Shown in pieces: positions 33,234 through 41,680 of a stretch of 64,000 nucleotides of DNA. This DNA comes from Bacillota bacterium (GTDB lineage: Bacteria; Bacillota; Clostridia; Christensenellales; Pumilibacteraceae). The translations under genes and the position numbers were made by a program. Every line of letters starts with the position of its first letter. Position 1 is the first letter of the stretch. Below the pieces are notes generated by a model. The model saw nothing but the letters and a program-made list of their open reading frames with translations. It was not told the DNA's origin and searched no databases. The DNA lies in the NCBI GenBank assembly GCA_009780135.1, contig WRAP01000001.1, positions 62,001 through 126,000 on the forward strand. The letters are read 5' to 3'.

Positions 33234-34649
33234 ATGAGAAAAACAAAAATTGTTTGTACATTAGGTCCTGCTACGGATAACAAAGCTAGCTTAAAAAAAC
33301 TTATCAAAGCGGGTATGAGTGTAGCACGCATCAATATGAGTCACGGTACTCACGACGAGCATCGTCAACGCATTTCCGACATTAAAGAGCTAAGGGAAGA
33401 GTTGCAAATCCCTGTTGCTATTTTAGCGGACTCTAAAGGTCCTGAGGTTAGAGTTAAAAAATTTATAGGTGGCAAAGCTGAATTAGTAAAAGGCGACAAA
33501 TTTTCGCTTTTATCAGAGGACATTTTGGGTGATAACACTAGGGCTAGTATTACTTATCCTAATCTTTATAAATGTGTAAAGCCCGGTAATTTTATTCTTA
33601 TAAACGACGGCTTTATCGAGGTTCTTGTAGATAGCGTTTCTCCTAAAGAAATCGTTACCACGGTCATTCACGGTGGCGAAATATCTAATAATAAAAGTAT
33701 AAATTTACCAGATGCTGATATAGATATGGACTACATATCCGATGTTGATAGGCGGGATTTTTTATTTGCTATAGAACAGAATGTTGACTTTATAGCTCTT
33801 AGCTTCGTTAGAACCGCAGACGATGTGCAAGCAGTTAAGGATATTTTAATTGAGAAAAACGCAGATGATATACAGCTTATTGCTAAAATAGAAAATCAGC
33901 AGGGAGTTAATAATTTGTCATCTATTTTAGATATTGCAGATGGTGCTATGGTGGCTCGTGGTGATATGGGTGTGGAGATTGCTTTTGATAAATTGCCGGG
34001 CATTCAAAAGGATATGATTAAAACTTGCTACGAGCGTGGCAAAATCGTTATAACGGCTACTCAAATGTTAGAAAGTATGATTTCTAGTCCTCGTCCCACT
34101 CGTGCTGAAACTAGTGATGTAGCAAACGCTATACATGACGGAACTTCAGCTACAATGCTAAGTGGCGAAACAGCAGTAGGGAAATTTGCTATTGAAACCG
34201 TTAAAACAATGGCGAAAATTGCTCTTAGTGCCGAAAGTAACACTGAATACGAAAGGCGGTTTAGAGAAAGAAAGCAAAGCGTTACCAGCATCACTGATGC
34301 TGTTAGTCGTGCTACTGTTACAGCGAGTTTTGACCTTAAAGCAAAAGCAATAGTGGTTGTTAGTAAAAGCGGCTATACGGCAAGACAAATTTCTAAATTT
34401 AGACCGACTTGTCCAATAATTTCAGTAACCGTATCCGAAAAATCGTATCAACAACTTGCTTTAAGTTGGGGAGTAGTGCCAATTTTAGCCGAAATGAAAG
34501 ATTCTTCAGATGAATTATTCTCTCAGGCGGTAGAAAAAGCAAAAGAAACTGGCTATATTAAAGCTGGAGACTTAATAGTAATATCCGCAGGTATTCCTGT
34601 AGGCGTTACAGGTACGACAAATACACTTAGGATAGAATATGTTAAGTAA
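33234..34649 (+). CDS. pyk: Pyruvate kinase
   Basis: KIVCTLGPATDN, the nucleotide/PEP site ILADSKGPEVRV, IAKIENQQGV (catalytic Lys), MVARGDMGVEI and ATQMLESMISSPRPTRAE (signature). The C-terminal allosteric domain is present and no extra PEP-utiliser domain follows (471 aa). It makes pyruvate and ATP from PEP and ADP in glycolysis. GGAGG precedes the ATG; monocistronic, with a terminator after it. Confidence 0.96.
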   Translation: MRKTKIVCTLGPATDNKASLKKLIKAGMSVARINMSHGTHDEHRQRISDIKELREELQIPVAILADSKGPEVRVKKFIGGKAELVKGDKFSLLSEDILGDNTRASITYPNLYKCVKPGNFILINDGFIEVLVDSVSPKEIVTTVIHGGEISNNKSINLPDADIDMDYISDVDRRDFLFAIEQNVDFIALSFVRTADDVQAVKDILIEKNADDIQLIAKIENQQGVNNLSSILDIADGAMVARGDMGVEIAFDKLPGIQKDMIKTCYERGKIVITATQMLESMISSPRPTRAETSDVANAIHDGTSATMLSGETAVGKFAIETVKTMAKIALSAESNTEYERRFRERKQSVTSITDAVSRATVTASFDLKAKAIVVVSKSGYTARQISKFRPTCPIISVTVSEKSYQQLALSWGVVPILAEMKDSSDELFSQAVEKAKETGYIKAGDLIVISAGIPVGVTGTTNTLRIEYVK

Positions 34650-34736
34650 ACTATGGATACAGGGTAATACGCAAAATACATTAAAATGTTAATTATTATA
34701 AGATATTCACATTTTCATTGCTTTAACCATATATTT

Positions 34737-34771
34737 AAAAGGTATAGTAATACACAATACTATACCTTTTT
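34737..34771 (+). terminator. Intrinsic terminator after pyk
   Basis: AAAAGGTATAGTA / TACTATACCTTTT, 13-bp stem, 8-nt loop, T-tract. Confidence 0.85.
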
Positions 34772-34806
34772 ACATATCGACTTACATATTTTGGAGAGAA
34801 ATTTTT

Positions 34807-35814
34807 ATGGCTACAGTAGTTTTAGATGCTGGTCACGGCGGAGCAGATTTTGGTGCGGTTAATGGCACGAGACTAGAAAAAAATGATAATTTGCGATTTG
34901 CTTTAGCACTTGGGCAAGTACTGACAAATTGCGGAGTTCGTGTTAGATATACTCGCACAACAGATGTTTTTGTCCCGCTAGAGGAGCGAGCAAGATTTTC
35001 TAATAATAACAACGCTGATTTGTTTGTATCGGTGCATCGAAATGCTTCTACAATCCCAACGGCTAACGGATTTGAAAATTGGGTATATACAAATGCGGGC
35101 GAACGAACTATTGCAGCTGCATACTTAGCACACAATAGAATAGTTGAGGCAGGAGTGTCTAGTGATAGGGGAATTCGCTATGGTAATTTTGTAGTACTTC
35201 GATTGACTAGAGCGCCAGCGATGCTATTAGAACTTGGCTTTATCAGCAATGCTAATGATAATTGGCTTTTTGATAATAGATTTAATCAGTATGTGCTAGC
35301 TGTAGCTAGCGGAATTCTAAATTTCTTTGGAATCGCTTGTCCAGGGGTAACTAGTCCGGGTACTCCGCCTGTGGTTCCACCACCGCCACCAATTACTCCA
35401 CCACCTCCAACACTTGCACCAGATAGAATGTTTGGCATGGTTCGCACAACAGGCGGAAATCTCAACTTTAGAAATGCACCTAATGCTAATGCTTCAATCA
35501 TTGGACTTATCCCAAATGGTTCACAGGTTCAAATAGTAGGGGAGAGTAACGGATTTTATAATGTTGTGTTTAATAATCAAACGGGTTGGGTGTCTAGTAG
35601 CTTTGTAGAAGCAACAAGTCGTCCCGGTACAGTAGCAACGACAGGTGGTAATCTTAATGTGCGGAGTGGTCCTAGTACAGCAAATAGCATAATAGCATCT
35701 TTGCCTAATGGTACAAGATTAACAGCATTAGATATGGTAGGTAATTTTTATAGAGTAAGGCTAGCAAATGGACAAACGGGATACGCTAGTAGGGATTTTA
35801 TAAGGTTAGGATAG
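34807..35814 (+). CDS. N-acetylmuramoyl-L-alanine amidase with two SH3 domains
   Basis: Residues 1-180 are an Amidase_3 domain: LDAGHGGADFGA (zinc His), the second zinc ligand in the LEKND region (Glu), FVSVHRNAS (His) and LLELGFISN (catalytic Glu). A proline linker (PPVVPPPPPITPPPP) leads to two bacterial SH3 repeats (GGNLNFRNAPNANASIIG and GGNLNVRSGPSTANSIIA). It cleaves the MurNAc-L-Ala bond. No signal peptide is present, unlike most cell-wall amidases of this layout, so it may act after lysis, in the mother cell, or leave by another route. GGAGAG precedes the ATG. Confidence 0.88.
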   Translation: MATVVLDAGHGGADFGAVNGTRLEKNDNLRFALALGQVLTNCGVRVRYTRTTDVFVPLEERARFSNNNNADLFVSVHRNASTIPTANGFENWVYTNAGERTIAAAYLAHNRIVEAGVSSDRGIRYGNFVVLRLTRAPAMLLELGFISNANDNWLFDNRFNQYVLAVASGILNFFGIACPGVTSPGTPPVVPPPPPITPPPPTLAPDRMFGMVRTTGGNLNFRNAPNANASIIGLIPNGSQVQIVGESNGFYNVVFNNQTGWVSSSFVEATSRPGTVATTGGNLNVRSGPSTANSIIASLPNGTRLTALDMVGNFYRVRLANGQTGYASRDFIRLG

Positions 35815-35885
35815 GGGATAGTTAATGAAGTGAGAAATTAAGAATTTGTTTCTATAAATGCTTTTTGTCGCTAAATAGTATTTTT

Positions 35886-35920
35886 AAAAAGCAACGATTA
35901 TTTACTATCGTTGCTTTTTT
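35886..35920. terminator. Intrinsic terminator between converging genes
   Basis: AAAAAGCAACGAT / ATCGTTGCTTTTT stem with T-tracts on both strands, between the amidase and dispanin-like genes. Confidence 0.85.
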
Positions 35921-35949
35921 AATGTAATTGCTATGTACGAACCTTTGTA

Positions 35950-36348
35950 TTATATCATCATAACAGCCATACAAAAGATGAAAAATATAGCAAATACTAA
36001 AACGGCTCCTATTGAAACACCTACTATATTCAGAATTTTAGCTACTCTTAGTTTTGCTAAGCCCTGTTCGTAAGTAGGTTCATTTTTAGCGTTAAGTGCA
36101 AATATAAGTGCTATTAAGCCAAAAATAAATCCAAATAGTACCATATTTATAACAGAAAATATTACTTGCCCACTATTGTCAATATTTTGTGCCGACATCG
36201 GTTGTTGTCCGTAAGGATTATGCTGATGCGGTGGTGGATAACCGTGCGGATTGAATCCATTTGGTGGCTGTTGATGACTATAAGGATTATTAAAATTATC
36301 ATCTTGTGATGATGTAAACCCTTGTTTGTCAAAGTTATCGTTGTTCAT
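35950..36348 (-). CDS. CD225/dispanin-like small membrane protein
   Basis: The N-terminal half is rich in Pro, Gln, Asn and His (HGYPPPHQHNPYGQQ); the second half has two helices (about 60-85 and 105-128) separated by ALNAKNEPTYEQGLAKLRVAKILNIVG, the dispanin pattern. The family includes interferon-induced membrane proteins; bacterial members are uncharacterised. GGAG lies about 15 nt before the ATG. The gene has a good promoter at 36597-36569, and its leader contains a 15-unit pentanucleotide repeat. It resembles the C-terminal part of the protein at 13790-14425. Confidence 0.65.
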   Translation of the reverse strand: MNNDNFDKQGFTSSQDDNFNNPYSHQQPPNGFNPHGYPPPHQHNPYGQQPMSAQNIDNSGQVIFSVINMVLFGFIFGLIALIFALNAKNEPTYEQGLAKLRVAKILNIVGVSIGAVLVFAIFFIFCMAVMMI

Positions 36349-36474
36349 ATATGATTGTTATTTCTCCTTTTTTTGTACAAAAAAAGCTGAACCCGCTTTA
36401 TACGGATACAGCTATATTTGTTTCATTAATTTTTTGGCAAGCAAAAAGCAAGCTCGCTTTGGCTACAGCTACAC

Positions 36475-36549
36475 TTGGCTTGGCTTGGCTTGGCTTGGCT
36501 TGGCTTGGCTTGGCTTGGCTTGGCTTGGCTTGGCTTGGCTTGGCTTGGC
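36475..36549. repeat. (TTGGC)15 tandem repeat in the 5' leader of the dispanin gene
   Basis: Fifteen perfect TTGGC units (75 bp) with no variants. On the minus strand the transcript would carry (GCCAA)15 starting about 13 nt after the predicted start point and ending about 125 nt before the ATG. Perfect short repeats of this type change length by slippage. Confidence 0.95.
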
Positions 36550-36568
36550 TTTTAACTACCATGCTATC

Positions 36569-36597
36569 ATTTTAATCTATATAGAAATTTTTGTCAA
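36569..36597 (-). promoter_or_regulatory. Sigma-A promoter of the dispanin-like gene
   Basis: On the minus strand, TTGACA (36597-36592), 17 bp, TAAAAT (36574-36569). The predicted start is near 36562, just upstream of the pentanucleotide repeat. Confidence 0.75.
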
Positions 36598-36632
36598 CTA
36601 GTATTTTTATTTCTACTAGTGCTAATAGATGT

Positions 36633-36663
36633 GTTTTATAAAGATACTCTGTTTATAAAACAT
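36633..36663. terminator. Hairpin downstream of the HtrA-like gene
   Basis: TGTTTTATAAA, 9-nt loop, TTTATAAAACA: an 11-bp perfect stem 35 bp past the HtrA-like stop. There is no clear T-tract. Confidence 0.4.
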
Positions 36664-36697
36664 ATAATAGGTCTTAAATTCTCATTAGGCCTGTATT

Positions 36698-38134
36698 CTA
36701 TATTGCCCTATTGCTATTTGCTCTAATTATAATAGGGGGTAGTGTTATTGTATTACCCGCTCTTCTAACTTGTAAAACCAAATGCATATCGGGACTTGCC
36801 CAATATAATTCGTCCGACAGCACAAAATTGCGGTTTAACCTAACAGTTTCTCTATTGCCTAGTGTAGCACTTAAAAGAATATCGCCAACCTGTACATAAT
36901 TATGCGATGGAGTACCATTTGTAACTTGCCTAACTATAATTTCTTCTTCTATTCTAACTCTATTTCTATCGTCTAAAACTGCCCTCGCAGAGTTAATCTC
37001 AGTAGCAATACCAATAGTGTATTTTACAAAAACATTATTTTGTCGCTCTCTTCGAATAATAGAATTTGCAACCCCAATAGCAACATTGCTAGGCACAGCA
37101 TAACCCATGTTATCAATAGCTTCGTCTACCGCTTTAGCCGTAACAATTCCAATAAGTTCTCCGTATCTGTTAAACAAGCCGCCACCGCTATTGCCGCTAT
37201 TTATAGCAGCATCAATACGCATAACTCTATGAGTAGTATGGCCGGACGAAGCGTCAATTCTTTCTAAATTAATATACTCAGAATCCACATTTAATATGCC
37301 TCTTGTAGCACTAATGCCCACTCCGATAGGGTTGCCTATAGCAAATATAGTTTCACCAACCGAAACATCATTAGAATTAGCTATATCTGCTTCTCTATAA
37401 AATACACGACGCAACTCTTCATTTTGTTGTGTGCGAATCACTGCAATATCTCTAGACGGAGAGCCACCTATAAATTCTGCTCTAATAGATAGGTCTAGTC
37501 GATTGGGGTCGGAAGTAGTGCCAAAAAACTCTCTGCCAAATGGAGCTATGCGGATATTGCTACTATGGCGGGGAGAAGCAGTAAACTCATATATAACATG
37601 ATAGTTGGTTACTATATAAGCTACACCTGTGTTGCGGTCTATTTGTAGTATAACACCTGCACCTGCTCCTGTACGATTGCCTCTACCGATACTAAACTCC
37701 GCTCTAATGCTAACGGCACTTCGGAGCGTGCCTTGAATGGCATCTTGCACAGAATCGACATTAGGGTCGGGCATAAAGGCTGCTAAAAAGTCATATATAG
37801 TGGCATCTGGGCGAAGACCCTGATAAAAGCTAAATAATTCCGCTAGCGATAATTCGCCACCACTTATGCTAACAAGCCACTCTTCTATAGTGCCGTCAAA
37901 GCCGTTTTCTCTAGCTAGCTCAAAAGCGCTTTTGCCTCTTAACCCATCTAGCCATTCCTGCTCCGAGCCCTCAAAGCCATTTAATCTAGCAATATCAAAA
38001 GCTGATAGCGGAGGTTCGGCACAGCCTATCATAGTAAATGCCCCAAAACTTATGGCAATCATTAAAGCAACTGCCACAATAAAACGAGTTATCATTTTTA
38101 TTTTTACATCTTTAGCTTTTTTACTGTTATTCAT
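36698..38134 (-). CDS. HtrA/trypsin-like serine protease lipoprotein
   Basis: A lipoprotein signal (FGAFTMIGC), then two short repeats (AFDIARLNGFEGSEQEWLDGL and AFELARENGFDGTIEEWL) of a kind common in Clostridia surface proteins. The chymotrypsin-fold domain has the full triad: TNYHVI (His), SRDIAVIRT (Asp) and NSGNSGGGLFN (Ser). A PDZ-like C-terminal segment with VQVGDILLSATLGN follows. Anchored outside the membrane, it likely degrades misfolded exported proteins. AGGGAG precedes the ATG. Divergent from the lipocalin-like gene. Confidence 0.88.
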   Translation of the reverse strand: MNNSKKAKDVKIKMITRFIVAVALMIAISFGAFTMIGCAEPPLSAFDIARLNGFEGSEQEWLDGLRGKSAFELARENGFDGTIEEWLVSISGGELSLAELFSFYQGLRPDATIYDFLAAFMPDPNVDSVQDAIQGTLRSAVSIRAEFSIGRGNRTGAGAGVILQIDRNTGVAYIVTNYHVIYEFTASPRHSSNIRIAPFGREFFGTTSDPNRLDLSIRAEFIGGSPSRDIAVIRTQQNEELRRVFYREADIANSNDVSVGETIFAIGNPIGVGISATRGILNVDSEYINLERIDASSGHTTHRVMRIDAAINSGNSGGGLFNRYGELIGIVTAKAVDEAIDNMGYAVPSNVAIGVANSIIRRERQNNVFVKYTIGIATEINSARAVLDDRNRVRIEEEIIVRQVTNGTPSHNYVQVGDILLSATLGNRETVRLNRNFVLSDELYWASPDMHLVLQVRRAGNTITLPPIIIRANSNRAI

Positions 38135-38192
38135 AAAATTCTCCCTATTAAAAATAATCCAAATTAGAAATTCTCGACCAATATACTACTAT

Positions 38193-38221
38193 ATTATACA
38201 CCAATAAAATTAAATTGTCAT
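38193..38221 (-). promoter_or_regulatory. Sigma-A promoter of the HtrA-like gene
   Basis: On the minus strand, ATGACA (38221-38216), 17 bp, TATAAT (38198-38193). Confidence 0.75.
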
Positions 38222-38267
38222 TAAGATTTTATTAAAAACAAAAGTAAACATCTATAATGTTTTTTTA

Positions 38268-38296
38268 TTGACTGCTTGTTTTTCATGTGGTATAGT
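38268..38296 (+). promoter_or_regulatory. Sigma-A promoter of the lipocalin-like gene
   Basis: TTGACT (38268-38273), 17 bp, TATAGT (38291-38296), about 30 nt before the ATG at 38334. Confidence 0.75.
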
Positions 38297-38333
38297 AAAA
38301 ATAGTCTTTTCGGCTTATGAGGAGATGTTGTTT

Positions 38334-38876
38334 ATGAAAAGCGAAATTAGGAATAATTGCAATAGTTTTATTCTAAAAGTACTGTTACTTATGCTAACAG
38401 TGGTTTGTGTATTGATTTTTATTATATTTGCAGGTTGTTTTTATGTTGGGTATGAATCTTCGCTTGGTGAAGTGCCGACTATAACTCAGTTGCAGGGCAG
38501 GTGGAATTTAATTGAAACTCAGCATGGAAGTTCCGTTTATACTGAAGATTCACGAGAGTGGATAATTGGCTGTTTTATAGAGTTTGACGGTTTTAATTTC
38601 ATTGAAGCTGATTTTTGGAATTACACCAGTGGAAATGATGCAACAAGTTTTGGCTCATTCACACTAAATGGTAATGATTTAATTTTAACTCGTAATGGTG
38701 GGATAGATTTAAGATGGAGTTTTGTGCCAGATAGAAGAATTTATATTAGCGGAGATGGAAGTACACTTTTTATAAGATACACTAGACAGCAAGGTTTTAC
38801 TTATCGATACATCCATACTTTCACTAGAGAAGGTGCTTTTACAGATCAACCGCCAAGTAACGGAGATATTATATAA
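38334..38876 (+). CDS. Lipocalin-like membrane-anchored or lipoprotein
   Basis: Start at ATG 38334 behind GAGGAG, not the ORF-track start at 38268, which lies in the promoter. The N-terminal hydrophobic segment ends in IIFAGC, a possible lipobox. About 130 residues of beta-strand sequence follow (LQGRWNLIETQHGS, FTLNGNDLILTRNGG, TLFIRYTRQ), the pattern of small lipocalin-like domains. Function unknown. Divergent from the HtrA-like protease, with back-to-back promoters. Confidence 0.55.
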   Translation: MKSEIRNNCNSFILKVLLLMLTVVCVLIFIIFAGCFYVGYESSLGEVPTITQLQGRWNLIETQHGSSVYTEDSREWIIGCFIEFDGFNFIEADFWNYTSGNDATSFGSFTLNGNDLILTRNGGIDLRWSFVPDRRIYISGDGSTLFIRYTRQQGFTYRYIHTFTREGAFTDQPPSNGDII

Positions 38877-38956
38877 TCTTGAAAAGCTTTGATAGAATAA
38901 TGATAATTGATTGTGTTTAATGATTTTTGAGCAAAGAATTTCAGATACTAAAAACT

Positions 38957-39241
38957 ATGACTAAACAAAAACTAGCAAAAATATTAGCTTTTACAGCACT
39001 TGGCTTTATTGGTGTTTTTACTGTAACATTAGTAATGAGTTTTGTAAATTTTGGCGGAACGACTGTATTTATTATAATGCTAGTAAGTGGTTTAGTGGGT
39101 ATAGTGCTTTTTGCTACTACAAAATTTTTAACAAAAGAAAAGGTTGAAAGAGGTAATAGAAATGATGGTGAAAAAGTAGACGATGTGTTTGCTCCGCTTA
39201 AAAAGCCACCCAAAGATGGTGAGGCGGAATTACTGGATTAA
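38957..39241 (+). CDS. Small two-helix membrane protein of unknown function
   Basis: Two transmembrane helices (KILAFTALGFIGVFTVTLVM and TTVFIIMLVSGLVGIVLFA) followed by a charged cytoplasmic tail ending APLKKPPKDGEAELLD. The ORF track begins at a TTG (38927); I prefer the ATG at 38957, but neither has an SD. Its stop codon overlaps that of the converging gene (shared TTAA). Confidence 0.45.
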   Translation: MTKQKLAKILAFTALGFIGVFTVTLVMSFVNFGGTTVFIIMLVSGLVGIVLFATTKFLTKEKVERGNRNDGEKVDDVFAPLKKPPKDGEAELLD

Positions 39242-40014
39242 TTTTTTTGCTTAATTCTTTCTATGATATTTAACTTGCTTAATACAGCAAGTAATAAACA
39301 CAAGCCGCCTACAATCATAAAGTAAATGCTGATAGGCATAAAAAATGATGACCCTATTAGCAATAATGCTGTAAAAAGATAGCGTCTAGCAGCTTTAGGC
39401 GATAGTGCAGCAACTAAAAATTCCCTTGCTGTGCGTCTATTAGGCTTTAGATTATGTTCGTTTTTAGGAAGACCATCCAGTTGCTTTAGTAAATTATAAG
39501 TTTTTTCACTCGATAAAACCTTAACATCTATGCTTAAATCTAATAAAGCCATTTCTTTAGAAAAGCTACTGCCTTTGCCTTTTGTTGTAACAATTACAAG
39601 TCTTTTATAATCATTAGGTAAATTACCAAGAATTTCACAAAACTTTTCAAAACTAAGTGTTTTTGGCACTAAATAAGGATAAACTGCAATAGTTTCATTC
39701 ACAATAATAAATTCAACATCATTTCTACATTTATAACGAGTACTTAAAGCATTAAAAATAGTATCATAAGCAAACTGCTTATCCTTAAAATAAAATTGCA
39801 TAAGTGCTAAATCTACCTTTTTATTTTTTATCTTGGTGTTTTTTTTTTCTTTATAAAAACTAACTAAGGCAGTAATGCTAAAAGCAGAAGTTATACTAAC
39901 CAATGCGATAAGCCAAGTATCTCTACTAAAATATCCTGCTATAGCTATAGCCAAAACGCCGCTTACACAAAAAAGTAAAAATTTATCTATTGTGGTTGAA
40001 GTTCTTGTATTCAT
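39238..40014 (-). CDS. Membrane protein with a soluble central domain, unknown family
   Basis: Two helices at the N-terminus (about 12-55) and two at the C-terminus (about 215-250) enclose about 150 cytoplasmic residues. The centre (FYFKDKQFAYDTIFNALSTRY, EFIIVNETIAVYPYLVP, RLVIVTTKGKGSSFSKEM) alternates beta and alpha and faintly recalls restriction-endonuclease-like folds, but no clear active site is seen. I start at ATG 40014; the ORF track uses a TTG at 40023. Only 21 bp separate it from the divergent sua5 start; TATAAT on its strand (40028-40023) is 8 nt before the ATG, suggesting a leaderless mRNA. Confidence 0.5.
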   Translation of the reverse strand: MNTRTSTTIDKFLLFCVSGVLAIAIAGYFSRDTWLIALVSITSAFSITALVSFYKEKKNTKIKNKKVDLALMQFYFKDKQFAYDTIFNALSTRYKCRNDVEFIIVNETIAVYPYLVPKTLSFEKFCEILGNLPNDYKRLVIVTTKGKGSSFSKEMALLDLSIDVKVLSSEKTYNLLKQLDGLPKNEHNLKPNRRTAREFLVAALSPKAARRYLFTALLLIGSSFFMPISIYFMIVGGLCLLLAVLSKLNIIERIKQKN

Positions 40015-40035
40015 TATGTACAATTATAGACAAAA

Positions 40036-41160
40036 ATGAAAAAAATAAAAGAATCTAAAAAAAATAACCTTGAAAAAACTTCGGCAAAAAGAATGAACTT
40101 TGATTATTTTCAGAAAATTGTGAACGAAGAAGCTTTGGAGGGTAATAAGAAAAATACTAAAATTTTATTACCGAACAGAAATAACATTAAGCTGGTTGCT
40201 AATGAGATTTTTAATGATGGAGTTGTTGCTTTTGGCACAGAAACAGTATATGGATTGGGTGCTAATTGTTTTAGTAGTAAGGCGGTAGAAAAGATTTTTA
40301 GCCTAAAGGGAAGACCTAACGACAATCCGCTTATTTGCCACATTTATAATTTTTTACAACTTAAGGATTTAGCTAGTGTTGTACCTGATGTTGCTGTGGA
40401 GCTAGCTAAAAGATTTTGCCCAGGTCCTCTTACATTTATTTTTAATAAAAAATCCAAAGTTCCTATAATTACAACAGCGGGCTTAAATACAGTTGCTGTG
40501 CGTATGCCATCTAATAAAGATGCATTAAAGTTTATAACTGCTTGTAGTGTGCCTTTAGCTGCTCCTAGTGCTAACATTTCCGGCACTGTTAGCCCGACTA
40601 CCGCCACTCATGTTTTTAACGACTTTAATGGTAAAATAGATTACATTTTAGATACGGGAGCTTGTGATATTGGTTTAGAATCTACAGTATTGGATGTTAC
40701 TAGCGATGTGCCAAAAATTCTTAGAACAGGTGCAATTTCACTTAAGGACATAGAGGAGATTGTGGGGAAGGGCAAGGTAATATTAGCTACAAATCCTGTT
40801 GATAAACCAGCATCTCCGGGAATGAAATATCGCCATTATGCACCAAAGGCTAAGGTTTTATTTGCTAGTTACAAAAGTGATATGCACGATAATATAAATG
40901 TGATATATGACGAGGCGATTAAAGATGGCAAAAGCCCTGTTATTCTATGCTTAGAAGTTAATAGTAAAAAGTACAAAGAGCGACAGCATATTATAATGGG
41001 CAATAATCTTAACTCATATGCTAACAAGCTTTATTCTAGCTTGCGACAAGCAGACGAAATAGGTTATAATGTAGTTATAGCCGAAGGGGTGCCAAACATA
41101 GGTATCGGTTCAGCTATAATAAATCGTTTGTTAAAAGCAAGCGAAGATACTGTTATATAG
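40036..41160 (+). CDS. ywlC: L-threonylcarbamoyladenylate synthase (Sua5/YwlC)
   Basis: The YrdC domain (VVAFGTETVYGLGANC, LKGRPNDNPLICHI, VAVRMPSN, SANISGTVSPT) is followed by the Sua5-type C-terminal domain (SPGMKYRHYAPKAKV). It makes threonylcarbamoyl-AMP for tRNA t6A37. An N-terminal extension of about 45 basic residues precedes the domain. There is no SD, and TATAGA is 5 nt before the ATG. Next to ywlE and rpiB, as in Bacillus. Confidence 0.92.
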   Translation: MKKIKESKKNNLEKTSAKRMNFDYFQKIVNEEALEGNKKNTKILLPNRNNIKLVANEIFNDGVVAFGTETVYGLGANCFSSKAVEKIFSLKGRPNDNPLICHIYNFLQLKDLASVVPDVAVELAKRFCPGPLTFIFNKKSKVPIITTAGLNTVAVRMPSNKDALKFITACSVPLAAPSANISGTVSPTTATHVFNDFNGKIDYILDTGACDIGLESTVLDVTSDVPKILRTGAISLKDIEEIVGKGKVILATNPVDKPASPGMKYRHYAPKAKVLFASYKSDMHDNINVIYDEAIKDGKSPVILCLEVNSKKYKERQHIIMGNNLNSYANKLYSSLRQADEIGYNVVIAEGVPNIGIGSAIINRLLKASEDTVI

Positions 41161-41161
41161 A

Positions 41162-41680
41162 ATGAGAAATCAAACCAAAAACTCAAAAACAAAAAAAACT
41201 ACAACAGCTTTAAAAGTTAAAAAAATTACTGTTGTTTTTGTATGTACCGGCAATACTTGTCGCTCACCTGTGGCGGAAAGGCTTTTTAAGCATCATTTAA
41301 AAATGCAAAAAAAATCACAACTCTTTAAGGTTTCTAGCTTAGGATTGTCTGCTTATGCTGATTCGCCAATGTCTATAAATTCTCAGCAGATTCTTAAAAA
41401 CAATAAGATCACGCATATCAATCATAGAGCAAAGGTGCTTACCATAAAAGCTTTACAAACAACCGATTATTTTATTTGTATGACAGCAGGGCACAAAGTT
41501 GCGATGCCAAATCATCCTCAAGTACATACAATAGCTTCAATCACAAATGGTGGCGATGTAGCCGATCCATATAGAGGTACGGTAGAAATGTATCAAAAAA
41601 TGTTTGAGCATCTAGAATATGCAATTCCCGAAGTATTAGACTTCATAGAAAAACAGGAAAAGGAAAAAGAAAAATTATGA
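41162..41680 (+). CDS. ywlE: Low-molecular-weight phosphatase, YwlE-type protein-arginine phosphatase
   Basis: The P-loop VFVCTGNTCRSPVAE carries the Thr after Asn that selects phosphoarginine in YwlE (CxGNTCRS), and the general acid lies in VADPYRGT. A Lys-rich extension of about 20 residues precedes the domain. YwlE opposes McsB arginine kinase in stress control. No McsB is in the window. Between ywlC and rpiB, matching the Bacillus ywl order. No SD. Confidence 0.85.
   Translation: MRNQTKNSKTKKTTTALKVKKITVVFVCTGNTCRSPVAERLFKHHLKMQKKSQLFKVSSLGLSAYADSPMSINSQQILKNNKITHINHRAKVLTIKALQTTDYFICMTAGHKVAMPNHPQVHTIASITNGGDVADPYRGTVEMYQKMFEHLEYAIPEVLDFIEKQEKEKEKL

Noticed and set aside
36475-36549. 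CRISPR-like array
   Set aside because: The units are directly adjacent 5-mers with no spacers and no cas genes nearby.
36326-36601. Plus-strand ORFs encoding repeated LAWLG pentapeptides (36326-36601 and 36351-36575)
   Set aside because: A 5-bp repeat reads as the same pentapeptide in every frame and stays open by construction. No SD or homology supports translation, and the repeat is better explained as the leader of the minus-strand gene.
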